A DNA stretch of 64,000 bases from Heliocidaris tuberculata (GCA_025618425.1 CM046844.1:16068920-16132919); one strand, 5' to 3'. Counted from the first letter of the stretch, positions 23,772 to 39,100 are shown. The notes: generated by a model from the sequence alone, not told the origin. A program made the numbers and translations.

Positions 23772-25088
23772 ATAGATAATATTCTTGAACAAATAAAATA
23801 GAATCTTCAAAGAAGTTTGCATAATTTAATACCACAACTAGAATATCCCATAAATGACAGGTTTTATATTCCTTTTATTGTGGCTGGCTAATTTTTTTAG
23901 CATTCGTAAAAAGGGAGTGGGACATTATATTTTGAGTCACCCTGTAGTACAAATGATATGGGAGGCATCCTTCTCACTTGTCAACACGAACAGTGACAAG
24001 GCGCCATTGCTCACTACCTCTGTTTAAAAAAGCGCCACATCTTCCCAATAAAAAGCGCTCACCAAACTCTCCCCTGTCACTTAGTTTCGGGTGAGGAAGA
24101 CATCGGGAAACGAAACTTTGGGTGCTGATTTTCGATCTTTCAATTCCATCCGTCTCCGAATGATCATGCTTTCAGTGCTTGGGACTTGGATACAATTTGT
24201 GTAAGTTTTCCTCCCTCATAATAATCTGCAGGTTACATTGTTTCGCTTTGCTCACACGAGTACGCAAACCTTCATCGAAATTGCAACTCCAACTGAATTT
24301 TTGTCTCTATGTTCTTGGCTTTGATCTTTTCAGGAATTTAACTTAAATTGGAGAACAACTGGTGATTCTATCTCCGTAGAGTTCTTTCTTTTGGTCACTG
24401 CTTTTCAGCAAAATCCTTTCGCTTCCGACTAGTTTACGTTTAGTCCACCTCAATAAACAAAATACCGTTGTGTATGCGGTAGAACTTTCACCTATATCAA
24501 CTTCCTACGTATTTGTTTAATACTGAATTCAATTCTAATCCATTTTGTGACCAGCTGGGACTGTGTGTTTTATAACAAATATATCGCTTCATTGCTGACC
24601 CAAAGTTGTGGTGAATAACTCAATACGAAAGATCAAAACGCTTTGACTGCAGTCATAATCAAAAGGGACCCCCAAAGTAGTCAGTTGGTGAAACTTTCAT
24701 TCGCGCCGTCAAAGAACCTATGTTTGTAGCCGCAATCATTTACCAACCATGTAAAGACCTGAGAGATTTCGAATCGATCGAAAGATAAATGGTAAAGGGA
24801 AATCGTCTTTTGACATTGCTGTTGATGTGTTGTCATGGGATAAATATGAGCATCTGAACACCAACGGTATTCATCTCTCTGGAGGAACTTTCATCAAAAT
24901 ATCAGACAATCATGCAACGGCCACGAAATTCATTGTCTCAATTTTGGAGGGTTTGCCATCCATCTTTTGCCAACCAAATCTTCTGGCATTAGCACATGGT
25001 CAAGGGTGGATCTAATTGTTCGTTTGTGTGGTTGCCATCTTCATTCAACAGTCTCGTCATCGTCTTCGACAATTATTATTCTTAAACC
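23772..25088. other. Upstream region of the first receptor gene
   Basis: No repeat or exon recognised. It presumably contains the promoter and 5' UTR of the receptor that starts at 25089, but no TATA box or initiator was identified with confidence. A 62-codon frame at 24827-25015 is not recognisable. Confidence 0.4.
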
Positions 25089-26306
25089 ATGAATCTTTCA
25101 TCTCCAACAAGCATCTACGCGGTCATTTTTTACAGTATTCAGTTCATCTTCGGTATTCCGGGCAACGTGCTCATCATCGTGGTGTATATGAAGAAGAAAC
25201 GGAAGATAAGTACAGATATCCTGATCATCGCACAGGGAATCATTGATCTCGTTGCATCCCTTCTCGCGCCAATAAACATCCTCAAGTCCATCTCTGACCG
25301 CCTCACGGTCAAGGTCATCTGCCGCATCGCACTATTCGGTAACAACTCACTCGCCTTCGCGTCTCTATTCCTTACCGCAGCGATTGCTCTTGACCGCTTC
25401 TTTTTCGTATGCCGCCCGTACGGGAAGAGAACGTCGAACAGACGCGCATTTTGTCTAGCGGTTGCTTGCTGGGTTTTAGGTAGCTCCCTAACCTGTACAA
25501 AACTGATCTATGTAGACGCGGTTCCGTCAGACAATGGTCAAAAGACATGCCTCGTCATTGATACACTTCATATATTTGATAAACTTGAAGCGTGGCTGAA
25601 GACATCCGGATTTGTTCTCGCGTTGGTGGTGAGCAGCGTTATGTATGGAAAAATATACCAGACCATTAGACACCAAGCAAAGATCCATGCACAGTTGGTT
25701 GGAGGGGCATCAAATAGGTCTAGTTCACCACAGACAGCATTCCCAGTGAGGGCAAAACTGAAGCAACCGGATATTGATGTGAGTCACGCTTATGACAGCG
25801 GTCTCGTGCAGTCAATGAATGTAACGGGTGAGCCGTCGGATAGAAAAGAAGCCACAGACATTGAACCAATTTCACAGAGTCCAAAGAAATCTTATTTGCA
25901 GGTCAATACCAGTGTCTTTGAGCGGGATTCGTCGACTCTCAACTCAGTATCAAGTGCTTTTTACAACCGTTCAATGTCGCAGCTTACTTTCACACAACAA
26001 CAGGTTAACGCGGTTCCTGTCAGATCCCGAGGTTCGCGACCAAAATTTTCTGACCGCGGAGAGAACCGAACGACCAAAATGCTGATGGCGGTAACCGCCA
26101 TACTTCTGGCTTCATGGCTACCACCTATTGTCTTTTTTCATCTCAGAGACAGCACACTATATATCATAGAACATTCGGTCGCTGCCAGAACGCTGGTTTA
26201 CATCGGAAAGCGACTTCCAGGCATCAATCACATCATCAATTATTTTGTTTACACTTTCATGAACAAGCGGTTTCGAGTAGATTGCAAACATTTGTTCAAA
26301 ACCTAA
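25089..26306 (+). CDS. Rhodopsin-class G-protein-coupled receptor, intronless
   Basis: Predicted plasma-membrane receptor of 405 aa. Membrane segments are roughly: TM1 10-33 (with GN at 25-26), TM2 43-64, TM3 78-100, TM4 118-140, TM5 170-188, TM6 330-352 and TM7 367-390. Cys78 and Cys154 are placed for the usual extracellular disulphide. The TM3 boundary reads LDRFFFVCRP, a DRY variant. TM6 has SWLPP in place of CWxP, and TM7 reads NYFVY where NPxxY is expected. Loop 3 is long (about 190-325) and Ser/Thr-rich, while the C-tail is short. The ATG at 25089 is preceded by in-frame TAA at 25083-25085, which fixes the start. The sequence is closest, within this window, to the 537-aa receptor at 49861 (shared KKKR..STDI, AFASL, VCRP, QAKIHA). 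The ligand is unknown. Single-exon, divergent receptors like this are typical of echinoderm lineage-specific expansions. Confidence 0.9.
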   Translation: MNLSSPTSIYAVIFYSIQFIFGIPGNVLIIVVYMKKKRKISTDILIIAQGIIDLVASLLAPINILKSISDRLTVKVICRIALFGNNSLAFASLFLTAAIALDRFFFVCRPYGKRTSNRRAFCLAVACWVLGSSLTCTKLIYVDAVPSDNGQKTCLVIDTLHIFDKLEAWLKTSGFVLALVVSSVMYGKIYQTIRHQAKIHAQLVGGASNRSSSPQTAFPVRAKLKQPDIDVSHAYDSGLVQSMNVTGEPSDRKEATDIEPISQSPKKSYLQVNTSVFERDSSTLNSVSSAFYNRSMSQLTFTQQQVNAVPVRSRGSRPKFSDRGENRTTKMLMAVTAILLASWLPPIVFFHLRDSTLYIIEHSVAARTLVYIGKRLPGINHIINYFVYTFMNKRFRVDCKHLFKT

Positions 26307-26585
26307 CACTTATTTTACGATGTAAAATATGTATTTTGTAAGAATACTCGATTAGAAACATTGTCTTCTGTCAAAGCAGGATAGGCAGAAAAGTGAAGAC
26401 ACTGGTGGTACAAAGATTTCGTCTATGCCGTCAGAACCTTGCAAATAATGCTCCCTTTTATTCCAGTAGCCAGAGCTGTATCAAACAAACTGTCTTGGAA
26501 TCGCATCTTTAAACATGTTAAAGGAAACACTAGGATCATTATGATTTCTATAAAATCTTTACGTCGATTTGACCACATTCTGAAA

Positions 26586-26697
26586 AATAAATATGTTATT
26601 ATTTTGATGCAAGTTATGAATAATTTTCCCTCCGAAACGATCTTGGGTTTAAAAGATAATCCTATATCACCACTTATGTAAAAAAAAAAAAAAAAAA
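26586..26697 (+). other. AATAAA signal and A18 tract downstream of the receptor
   Basis: An AATAAA hexamer lies at 26586-26591, about 280 bp past the receptor stop codon. A run of 18 A lies at 26680-26697. The hexamer is a plausible cleavage signal. The genomic A run could be chance, or the tail of a retroposed transcript. Confidence 0.35.
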
Positions 26698-26699
26698 GA

Positions 26700-29056
26700 T
26701 GCGTGTATTGTCATAATACTCTTATATTTCGTGAACAAAACTTCAGAGTAGATCTTAGTACATCTTTAACTTGTGTTTTAAGGGATGTAAGGGGTAGATG
26801 TCAGAGCGAAATCTTTCATGAACGCTACCCAAGATTATACCTAGGACGGTCTAGGGTATATCTTTAATACCCGGTATCTACACGGTTGTTATCCTTGGTT
26901 TAAACCGTAATTTCTTTTCATACCATTACTAAACAGTTGATAGATACCAGACATAATTTTGATACGGAAGGGGTATATAAAAGGCATAATCGCGTGTTCT
27001 CATTTCTGTTTAATTCAGTTGACAACAGATGAAGCTTACAGAAAGTTGGAAATAAACGTAAAAATGACGGGTTACCACAACGAATTAACAAAAAACATGA
27101 GTGATAGCCCATGTCGAAACTAATTGTATGTCACGTATTTACACAGAAATATGTTTGACAGTCCAACGCGATATTTCTTGAGTTTTCATTCGAATGTATT
27201 ATCCTTAATGAATTTTAACGTAATGAAACACAGCATGAAAATAAAATATCTCGATGATAGAAAGTGTGGTTGAACAAAATAAATATGTATAAAACTTTAT
27301 GTTATGAATGGACTTTTGTTATTGTTGTTATTCATCTTATTTTTCATTTCTCTCAAAAGAATTCTAACTGCATGGTCATTTATTGAGATTGCAAATAAAT
27401 ATATGACAACATTTCAATAAAGTGCTCATATTCTAATGAAAAAAGTAGATTGCTAAATACCAATTTAGGGACACAAAATAGTCCTCAGCACAACAGTACT
27501 GCTCATGCAAGGTTTGCATTCAAGTCGGTATTGCACTTTTATTTTCGAGTGACAATATTATTATTTTCAATCCGAGTTATATGGCTACGAAAGTTCTGTC
27601 TTATCAATATCACCACGATTTCTAGGTCATACATCAATCAATACTGTTTGAATTCATTGTCCAATAGTGAACATGTCACTTTTTGAATTCATTGTCCAAT
27701 AGTGAACATGTCACTTTTTCTCAAACCTTAGCTACAATGTGCTTAGGTAAACTAATTGAGGGAAGTTATTATTCTCGAAAAGTAGGGAATAGTCACGAAC
27801 AATGTTTGCATATCTATAACATCAAGATTCATGATTAATTTGAAAGCGGTTTTATCAATGACCAAATTCTTTTAGAGGATAGAATTCTGACGCCTTATAT
27901 GGCGAGTTGAAATAATTAAAAGTTTTCTTCACATCCATTACTTGTAGGGTTCACAATATTCGGGTTGAATTATATAATGGCACCACTGATGCCAAAAATA
28001 TTATTACCGAAGACAATCGTCTAGTCACATTAATCAATATCGTTGTTTTCGTTGTTTTCGAAAAGTTATTGATCTCAAATGTTGTACTAAGATTTTTAAT
28101 TAAATTTTAGAATCATATTCAACATGTTCGGTGGATGACGCTGGAGTGGATGTTGGCATGGTAAGGCAACCGTTAGAGTGTGACATTCCCCCCTCCGTTA
28201 GAGTGTGACATTCCCCCTCCCCTTCCCGTAAACAAATTTAAACTTTTCGAAGCTTATCGACAATTGCATAATTGAAAATATTTGATTTGTTTTTGTTTTT
28301 GCTTTACATTGTCTTGTTTTCTGGCTAATTTCACGGAAAATTTGTTTGGACACCCCCTTCCCCATGCATGCAAAAGATTCTAGCAATCCTCTGATCGTAT
28401 AAGGTACTTGGTGATACAATTTCAATGTAATTTTGGTAAGTGCATAAATCAATAAGATCATTTCAAAATTTAATGTTTGGCATTGTGTTAATAATTCAAG
28501 ATTCACCACATTTTTCAGTCGTTATGAAAGTAAGATATTTTATGATAACAAGAGGGACTCTCCATCCTAAAGGAGTAAGCCACAAATTAACTATGACAAT
28601 TATTTAACTTATGTAGAGCGTGTCTTGTTGTATCCAAAGACAATGAATCGGCAACAACATATAAATCTTGGGACTATACTTTCCTTATTATAATTCACAG
28701 TTTGATAGCAGCCTATTTTCCTATAGCTACGCGCCCGAACGCATAACTTGGTTGTCCGGAGAAGCACATGGTTTTTGGAAGCTAATCAATCAAGCCAACC
28801 AATGGCTGGTTGCACAACAAAAAAAAAGCATGCAGGGGAAATAGTAACATTCATCTTGTTCTGACGTCACCGATATGAAAAATATATGTAGTTAAAGGGT
28901 TGCTCATCGTAGAAATATATTCAATTGTGTGAAGTGCTCTTGACCAATTTTTTTCTACTATGGATATAATAGCAATTTCACCACCCTGCCGCTAAAGCCT
29001 TGCTATAGTGCAATCGATAAATATTTTTCTGAACTCATTGTCATGTTGTCACAACA
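26700..29056. other. No gene recognised
   Basis: AT-rich sequence with two small tandem duplications (annotated separately or noted): a 35-bp perfect one at 27647 and a CCGTTAGAGTGTGACATTCC duplication near 28167-28216. Open frames at 26918-27112 (-) and 28198-28509 (-) match nothing I know. Confidence 0.45.
27647..27717. repeat. Perfect 35-bp tandem duplication
   Basis: Two head-to-tail copies with period 35, each beginning TTTGAATTCATTGTCCAATA and ending GTGAACATGTCACTT. No difference between copies was seen, which suggests a recent duplication. Confidence 0.9.
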
Positions 29057-29225
29057 GGGCCCCCTTGCATAAAACTTACCATAAATGGCAATTCTGCCAT
29101 CAATGGTAACTACCATATAACACTGCTCAACAGCCAATCAAATTCAAGGTTTAAATGGAAGTTACCATTTATGGCAAAGTTACCAGTTACCATCAATGGT
29201 AAGTTTTATGCATGCAACGGGGGCC
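29057..29225. mobile_element. Palindromic MITE, GGGCCCCC-TTGCATAAAACTTACC ends
   Basis: The left end reads GGGCCCCCTTGCATAAAACT and is mirrored by AGTTTTATGCATGCAACGGG followed by GGCC. Internal ACCATTTATGG / CCATAAATGG-type segments continue the palindrome. The centre has CAGCCAATCAAAT. The immediately following 29225-29340 (GTTTCATAAAAAATATTTTG) looks like part of a related, degraded element. Confidence 0.6.
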
Positions 29226-29340
29226 TGGTCCAGTTTCATAAAAAATATTTTGAATAACCATTGCAAAAATTATTTCACAAATCTGCTAAGATAAATAAAA
29301 TGAAACTAATAAAATCTTATCAGTTTATTGAAACTCGTTA

Positions 29341-30210
29341 TTGATTTTTTTTTTAAATCTAGAGTTTTTTAAATCTAGAAACAGGGCCCCAATCTACCCC
29401 CGTTCTATCGAGGAAAACATAAGCACGTTTCTTACACGACATTTTTTCATCCGTTATTCTTTTCTAGTCTATAATTATGCCCCTTTTTTTCTATTCGATT
29501 ATTCTTTATACGACGTTTCTCTATAAGCCCGTTTTCATGACATTCATATCCAATTTGTATGTCCCTTTTGCTAAACGATGTTCCTGTATGTGTTTCTTTA
29601 TACGATGTCTTCTCTAGTCTGAAAGAGCCACCACTCTTGGAATTGGTCAGGTGGCAGTACGATACTTTTGTAAACGAACTGAGAGAAATAATATTGATTA
29701 TTTTTCAGGAAACTATGAAATAGTCACGAACAATCGTTTATTCGTATGCGTATGCATCGGAAACCTCATGATTCATGATTTCCTACACAGAATCGTATCC
29801 CTGATCTGAATATTTAGGGAAAAATATAACTTGGATGCCTGGGAAGAAAGGAAATTTTCTTCTTTCATATCTCAAAAAAGGGGGGGGGGGGTCTGGGCCT
29901 GGTACTGAGTTATAAAACAATCAATGCCTGTGATATATCCTGACTTAACAAACATAATACAATTCCATTCCTTCTTTCTGTCTGTGTGTGTGTGTGTGTG
30001 TGTGTGTCTCTCTCTCTCTTTCTCAGTCTGTCTGTCTCTCTCCCTTTCACTGATTTTTCGGAGAGCTGACAAATTCTTGCCTTAGAAGTTTCACTTTCTA
30101 TTGATAGTTGACGGGGAATACATGGATGCAATTTCAAGCCAATCGTTCAAATATATATCACATACCATGGACGCGGTTAGTGATGTTGGAATCAAAGAGA
30201 CATGGTACAC
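29341..30210. other. No gene recognised; GT and G runs
   Basis: Contains a G tract (29880-29891) and a GT microsatellite running into CT (29984-30020). No exon is supportable. Two overlapping minus-strand frames here read Arg/Glu then Thr/His from the simple repeat. Confidence 0.5.
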
Positions 30211-30214
30211 TGTA

Positions 30215-30485
30215 GAGCTGTCGTGGTATAGTGGATAAGTCACCAGACTGCGGATCATAAGGTACGGGGTTCGAATCCCTGCCACAGCACTAACGTCCTT
30301 CGGCAAGACATTAAACTACATTTCCCACACTCGGCCCAGGTGCAGTAAATAGGTACCGGTATAAAGGAATTACTTCCTTGAAGCTTCAGTGCCTTCATTA
30401 GGGGTAATAATCCAAATCTCTTTGGAAACGCATAGAGACTTGATAAATATGTCAGCATGAGCTATATAAGAACTGGGTATTAGAG
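30215..30485 (+). mobile_element. tRNA-derived SINE
   Basis: The head has polymerase III boxes: TGGTATAGTGG (30224-30234, box A) and GGTTCGAATCC (30268-30278, box B). The body follows with CACTAACGTCCTTCGGCAAG, a CTCGGCCCAGGTGCAGTAAA segment and a GCTATATAAGAACTGGGTAT end. The body motif recurs in other SINEs of this window (54.5, 57.7 kb). It is not a functional tRNA, because no acceptor stem closes the head. Confidence 0.8.
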
Positions 30486-31560
30486 TAGAGTGGTGAAATT
30501 TTATGGTTCACTATAAATGGCTAATAAAGGGCATACGCCCCTTAACATTAAACCCGTATATTTGCTTATGGCACGTTAGAAAAAATATTAATACCCTCAT
30601 AATAATAATACAAAAGAGATGGTAAGATGTAAAATCGAATAAGGAGTTTTGTTTGGAAGTACTAGGTCTGTTCAATGTATCATGTATTTTGTTTAGAGAA
30701 TGTATCTTTAGTCTAAAAAGAAGCATGACTGAAAATATCATTATGTAAATCTTGTAAAATATACGCCCACATTTTCACAGAATGTATGCTTGTATTATCA
30801 TTATTCGCCAGGTCTCCGAATTTACAAGCGAATAAAATCAACCACAGCTTTTATATCTCATGTTGTTGACTGGCGTTTGATTTTCATCGCCCCTGCTCTT
30901 CTATATATTAATATTCAAAACTGTTTTTTGTGGTCGCAAAAACATTTTTCCTCCGCCGTGTCCGCCCTCGCCGTTGCGCGGGATCGGTGGCATAATTCCA
31001 CGGCCCGTGTCTCCCGTATTCCGCGTGCCACGCCGACCCCGTCGTCGCCGTCGACGTCCCTAAACGTGATTTGGGGAGATTTGGGGGGGGGACGGGCAGG
31101 CCGAAGGAACGGCTGCTTTCTGCATGGATCCCTTGCACGACGGCGGTGTCGTCATTCGTGCACCCTCCCTCATATGGCCCATCACAGGCACGGCATGGCA
31201 GGTGACGAACAATGTTGTTCACGATGAGTATCAACTTGCATTGTGCGACCCGTGTTAGACGACTCGCGTTAGCCATCTTGCTAATCTTACTCTTACCGGG
31301 GGGAACCCCCATAAGAAAATAATTATGGCATGGGTATGTCCCATAGTGTCACAGGCTCCATAGAGCTCCGTGTAGTGGTATGTGTAGGTATGTACACTTT
31401 GTGATCGTACACTTTGTGATCAGTACACCATAGGAGCAGCACCCACGTACTGCGATGCAATGCGACGCGATCGCGATTCATATCGCATGCATGCAATTTG
31501 TATGTACTCTACACACATATTTGACTATGCCGATCGAGCTTACAAATACTACGTACATTC
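30486..31560. other. GC-rich island with no assigned gene
   Basis: From about 30940 to 31320 the sequence is markedly GC- and CpG-rich and is open on both strands (145 codons on +, 134 codons on -). Neither product resembles a known family, and their basic, low-complexity composition fits GC-driven openness. Near 31385-31430 a TACACTTTGTGATC motif is repeated, and 31440-31490 has GCGATCGC-type palindromes. It may be a promoter CpG island. Confidence 0.35.
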
Positions 31561-32075
31561 TAAGGTTGATTTTGGACGTGAGTGATATCATTTAGAACTA
31601 AAAAAAAACTGTTAGAAACTGTATGGACTTCCTTTGACCTGTTTTCTCTGTTTTCTGTGATGGAATTCTTCTCTTTTTAGACTCCATCACGGCGGCGCTG
31701 CTCTGTGAGCTGAGCAGTATCAGCGCTGCAGCCTTGGCTGCGTGATATGAACTCCGGGGGAGGAGATCACGGAGAGACCAGGGGTAAATGACTAACTGAG
31801 CTGCTTATTTGGAGATGTCCAAGGTTGACTTTGGATATGAGTGACATTTTTGAGAACAAAAAATGTTGCAGTATAGTATTTGTGGACTTTGTTTGTCCCT
31901 ATTTTCTCCGTAATTAGTTAAAAACTGATGGCATTCTTCTCTACAATATAAAGCCGGTAGTCTGTCACGGCAACGCCAGCACTCTGAGGCTGAGCTGTTG
32001 TAAGGGTTGGCTGGCTGAACTCCAGGGGAGGAGTCCGGCAGTAAATGCCTTACAGAGCTGCCTTATTTCAAGATT
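31561..32075. repeat. Two-unit tandem repeat with GC-rich structured core
   Basis: Two diverged units of about 257 bp, 31561-31817 and 31818-32075. Each starts AAGGTTGA(T/C)TTTGGA..TGAGTGA, passes an AT-rich spacer with TTTTCTC(T/C)G and ATTCTTCTCT, then enters a GC-rich core of about 110 bp. The core reads TCACGGC, GAGCTG, TGAACTCC.GGGGAGGAG, AGTAAATG and AGAGCTGC. A TATAAAG lies just before the core in unit 2. A constant upstream block, variable spacer and structured core resemble tandem small-RNA genes, but I recognise no RNA family. Confidence 0.5.
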
Positions 32076-32509
32076 GGAAACAGTTTACTTATCATCTTTT
32101 TTTTTATTACTGCAGTTAAAATTTGATGATAAATTCATCTTACCGTATGAGAAGATTCTACATATATCCGTTGAAGAATTAATCGAGTATATTCATATGC
32201 TGAAGGCATGGGCGTAGATAGCGGGGGCGGGTGGTTGAATTCGATATAAGTTTAATAAACCAAAATTTAAAACTGTAATTTTTCACTACATTTTTTGCGC
32301 TCGAATCCCGTGGATTTTCCACGGGCGCCGCTAGTATGCTTTTAATGTTATACTGATAATGTCAAATATTGCTCGCTTTTTGTGTATTTTTCAAATGAAA
32401 AATGTGTATTTGCTACGTGTGTGCATGTAGGTCTGATGATGATCCAATAAATCGAGAGAACAGCAAGATTGGTAAGAGAATCATGAGGAATGTCGTGTAT
32501 GAAAGAGAG

Positions 32510-32646
32510 GAAGAGAAAGGAAAAGACAGCAAATGTGTTTGTGGTCCCTGACGGACCTCGGTTCGAAACTGAGTCGCATCTTTAGGATGGTGACACTAAA
32601 GGTCAAGGCGTAATTTATTATTATTATTTTTTTATTATTATTATTA
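32510..32646 (+). mobile_element. tRNA-like SINE fragment with ATT tail
   Basis: GGTTCGAAACT at 32560-32570 is a good box B. It is followed about 45 bp later by an ATT-rich tail (32613-32645). Box A is not clear, so the head may be truncated. It meets an oppositely oriented SINE tail to tail. Confidence 0.5.
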
Positions 32647-32820
32647 ATTTTTTGTTATAAAACACGCATGCACACACTGCAATATTTGATGTACGACAAA
32701 AGAGCAATGTAGATGAAAAGCCTTCCTCAAGGGCATAAGTGCCGTGCCGAGGATCGAACGCCTGATCCTCGCATCTCCAGGCAAGCGCCTTAAACCACTG
32801 GACCACGGCACTTCCACGTC
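32646..32820 (-). mobile_element. tRNA-derived SINE, minus strand
   Basis: On the - strand: GTGGTCCAGTGGTTTAAGG (box A region, + strand about 32792-32810), then GCGTTCGATCCTC (box B, + strand about 32750-32762). The segment TTATGCCCTTGAGGAAGGCT follows, then an AT-rich tail. The overlapping minus-strand open frame is not a gene. Confidence 0.7.
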
Positions 32821-32832
32821 TGTATAAACTGA

Positions 32833-32835
<3 letters not shown>

Positions 32836-32863
<28 letters not shown>

Positions 32864-32957
32864 GTACGCGCATCACACACACACACACACACACACACAC
32901 GTACGCGCATCACGCGCGCGCACACCCACACACACACACACTCACACACACACACTT
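32836..32957. repeat. CA microsatellite with GTACGCGCATCA interruptions
   Basis: A compound dinucleotide run of CA with the interruption GTACGCGCATCA repeated twice, then CG/CA mixtures. The duplicated interruption indicates expansion of a higher-order unit of about 40 bp. Confidence 0.9.
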
Positions 32958-32959
32958 CA

Positions 32960-34290
32960 TCAGAAGTACCTTACAGGGGTTGACAAAAGGGGAAGACAAG
33001 AATTTTGATGGGATGGGATCCACCCACTTGACCATGTTGACAAAAAGACCATCTGTCAATAATTGACAGGTATGAATAACTTCTGTCACAGTAGTGATTT
33101 AATAATACAACATCATTGATTGGCTGCATGCATATGAATAAAAGTAGGTACTATTCTATTATTCTCTTTTTTCTTTATACCTTCATGGAATGAAAAAGAA
33201 AAGGACGTGAATGTCAGATAAAAGAATGTTGATTATATGCAGTAAAAAGGGAGGCATGTCAAAGGTGAACATGCCTTTCAAAACATGAAAAGGGCACCGA
33301 AATGACGTTGATTTACAGCTGCTGAATTATTGTTTGTTATACATTAAATATGCGAAAGAAACACATACGGATTTGGTAGGAATACAAATATGAATTAGAG
33401 CTAGATTCCCCCCCCCCCCATTCTTTAGAGTTCATAGAATACGTCCATATCGATATCACCTGATCACTATCGACAAAATCATCCCACTTCATACATTATT
33501 CATTTCTGATAAATAAACGGTTTGTACTCTAAAAGTAAAGGGAAACAATATATCGTTCATATAATTTCTGAACCTTTTCGTTTTAGTGAAATATGTTTCC
33601 GACGATATTGAAATATTAAGATCCAGTCAACTCGTATCTACTTTGAAGTATATATTTCTTCTCAATAGTACTGAATAAAGGTAAGACTTTGTTTCTTGCT
33701 AATAAGGAGTTGCTGTTCGATCTATAATAATGTGCCAAAAGTGTAAATATTTTTGCTTTTAATAGATCTGAATGTTTTAGGAAAACCTTTAATTAATCTC
33801 TAACTCTTTAATCTTTCAGTTTCGCTTTCCTCAGCTAGATTCCCCATCGATCAATACAATTCTTCCAAAATTCGGAAAGTTTTTTACGAGTAATCTAGAG
33901 CTGCTTTCTTTTTCTTCTCTCTCCGTTTTTCTATGTCTCTCTCATTATCTCTTTCTCTATTCCTTTTTATCACTATTCTGCCGCTCGTTCTCCCTCTCGT
34001 TCCCTATCTGCCATTCTCTCTATACACCTTCTTTTTTCTTTCGTTCTTTTTATATTTGTTTAGCTCTTTGTGTCTCTATGTATGTTCATAATGTACTCGT
34101 GTATGCATAATACCCCTTCTTTTCTCGCTATATATTTATATATTTGTCAAATACCCTATATATCAAGACAGTATGTATAGATTTCGATGCACATGTATAT
34201 GCATCCATCTATCTGACTGCAAAATCGTTGAAGACCTTTTTGCCAAGTGTAGTTTGTATCATGATCCCTAATTGGCAGTCTTCGACGAAT
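32960..34290. other. No gene recognised
   Basis: AT-rich sequence with a 9-nt C tract near 33411 and a pyrimidine-rich stretch with CTCT motifs around 33905-34050. No exon, SINE head or inverted repeat could be supported. Confidence 0.5.
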
Positions 34291-34292
34291 AT

Positions 34293-34437
34293 GGGCCCCG
34301 TTTCATAAAAATGATTATCAATAACAACTGCCACATATCTTACAAATTTGCTCTCAGCCAATCAGATAAAATAATTCAATAGCTTCTAACTGTTATTGTA
34401 ACTTGTTACTGATAACAAGTTTTATATAACTGGTGCC
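34293..34437. mobile_element. Palindromic MITE, GGGCCCCGTTTCATAAA ends
   Basis: The left end GGGCCCCGTTTCATAAAAAT, with TTATCAATAACAA, mirrors TTGTTACTGATAACAAGTTT and TATATAACTGGTGCC at the right. The centre includes TTGCTCTCAGCCAATCAGAT. It is similar in plan to the elements at 11.4 and 29.1 kb. No coding capacity and no clear target duplication. Confidence 0.6.
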
Positions 34438-38066
<3,629 letters not shown>

Positions 38067-38833
38067 CATTGTTCAACATTTATTCACATTGTTCCCTTAA
38101 ACATGCTAAACACAACTACATTTTAAACATTTCTTTTCTAGGTATTTGTATTATTCAACAATTATTAATCCTGGGCTGTTGTTTTTTCCCCTATTAATGC
38201 AACTTAAATTTCTCACAAATCATAATTTACGCGACGTGGCATCTCCAATAATTCTCTTTATTGAAGGTAGTTACACAGCTTGTGAGTATATTTACCTTCA
38301 ATAAGGTTTGTTTGCCTCCCTCATGGTTCTCACAATTTCGCTTTTTATTAAAGGTAATAAAAGGAGCAAAAGGTCGAGATACATTGTACTGACTTTTTTA
38401 CGAGTAGAGAAGGTTTGGTAAATCTTTCTGTGCAAGCTACCCCTCCCCCTCCCCCTCATTTAGATGAAAATGGTATTCTGTCATCTTTTTAAGAACCTTC
38501 ATCATTTATTGCTCCCTCTCTGTAATTTATGACTTTCATCCCAATTTATATGGTATTCTAACCAAATGTGATCTACATACAAGTTGCTACGCTCAGTGAA
38601 CATTCAAACGATTCTTTTTCATGGCTGCACACAAGTTTAATATTCACTAGATCATTATTCAGAAAAATAGAATGTCTTGAATTTTCTTTTCTCCTTCATG
38701 TAAGTGTTGTTCTGTTTGAAAAAAAAAATGATTGATATCATCTTATTAAGGTTATGCGAAGACGTCTATATCAAATTCTCCTCCTATTAACTTATGACAG
38801 GCGATGAACAAGATTGTCATCTGTCTCTCATCC

Positions 38834-39100
38834 CCTCTCTCTCTCTCTCTCTCTCTCCCTTCCTCGTTCTTCCTTTCTCTCTCTCTCTCTCCCTCTCCTT
38901 TTTACCTTGTTCTCTATTTCCCAATCCTTCTCTTATTCCATCTCCGTCTCCTTCCTTCCGTCCCCCTCCTTCCCTCTCCCTCCATCCCTCTCACTCCCTC
39001 ACCTCTTCTCTCCTTCTACCTCTTTCTTCTTCCCCAATCTACCTTCCAATATCCTTCTCCCTCTCTTTCTCTTCCTCACTCTACCTCCCCATCCTTCTCC

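Noticed and set aside
30215..30290. Candidate functional tRNA gene from clear box A and box B
   Set aside because: The acceptor stem does not close and a SINE body follows. The same reason applies to the tRNA-like heads at 32.7, 40.4 and 55.45 kb.
30790..31312. 145-codon (+) and 134-codon (-) frames
   Set aside because: They overlap on opposite strands of a GC-rich segment. Neither resembles a known family nor has splice-site support, so I list the island instead.
32836..32957. Possible CRISPR-like array because of the repeated GTACGCGCATCA interruption
   Set aside because: It is an interrupted CA microsatellite in an animal genome, with no spacers or repeats of suitable length.
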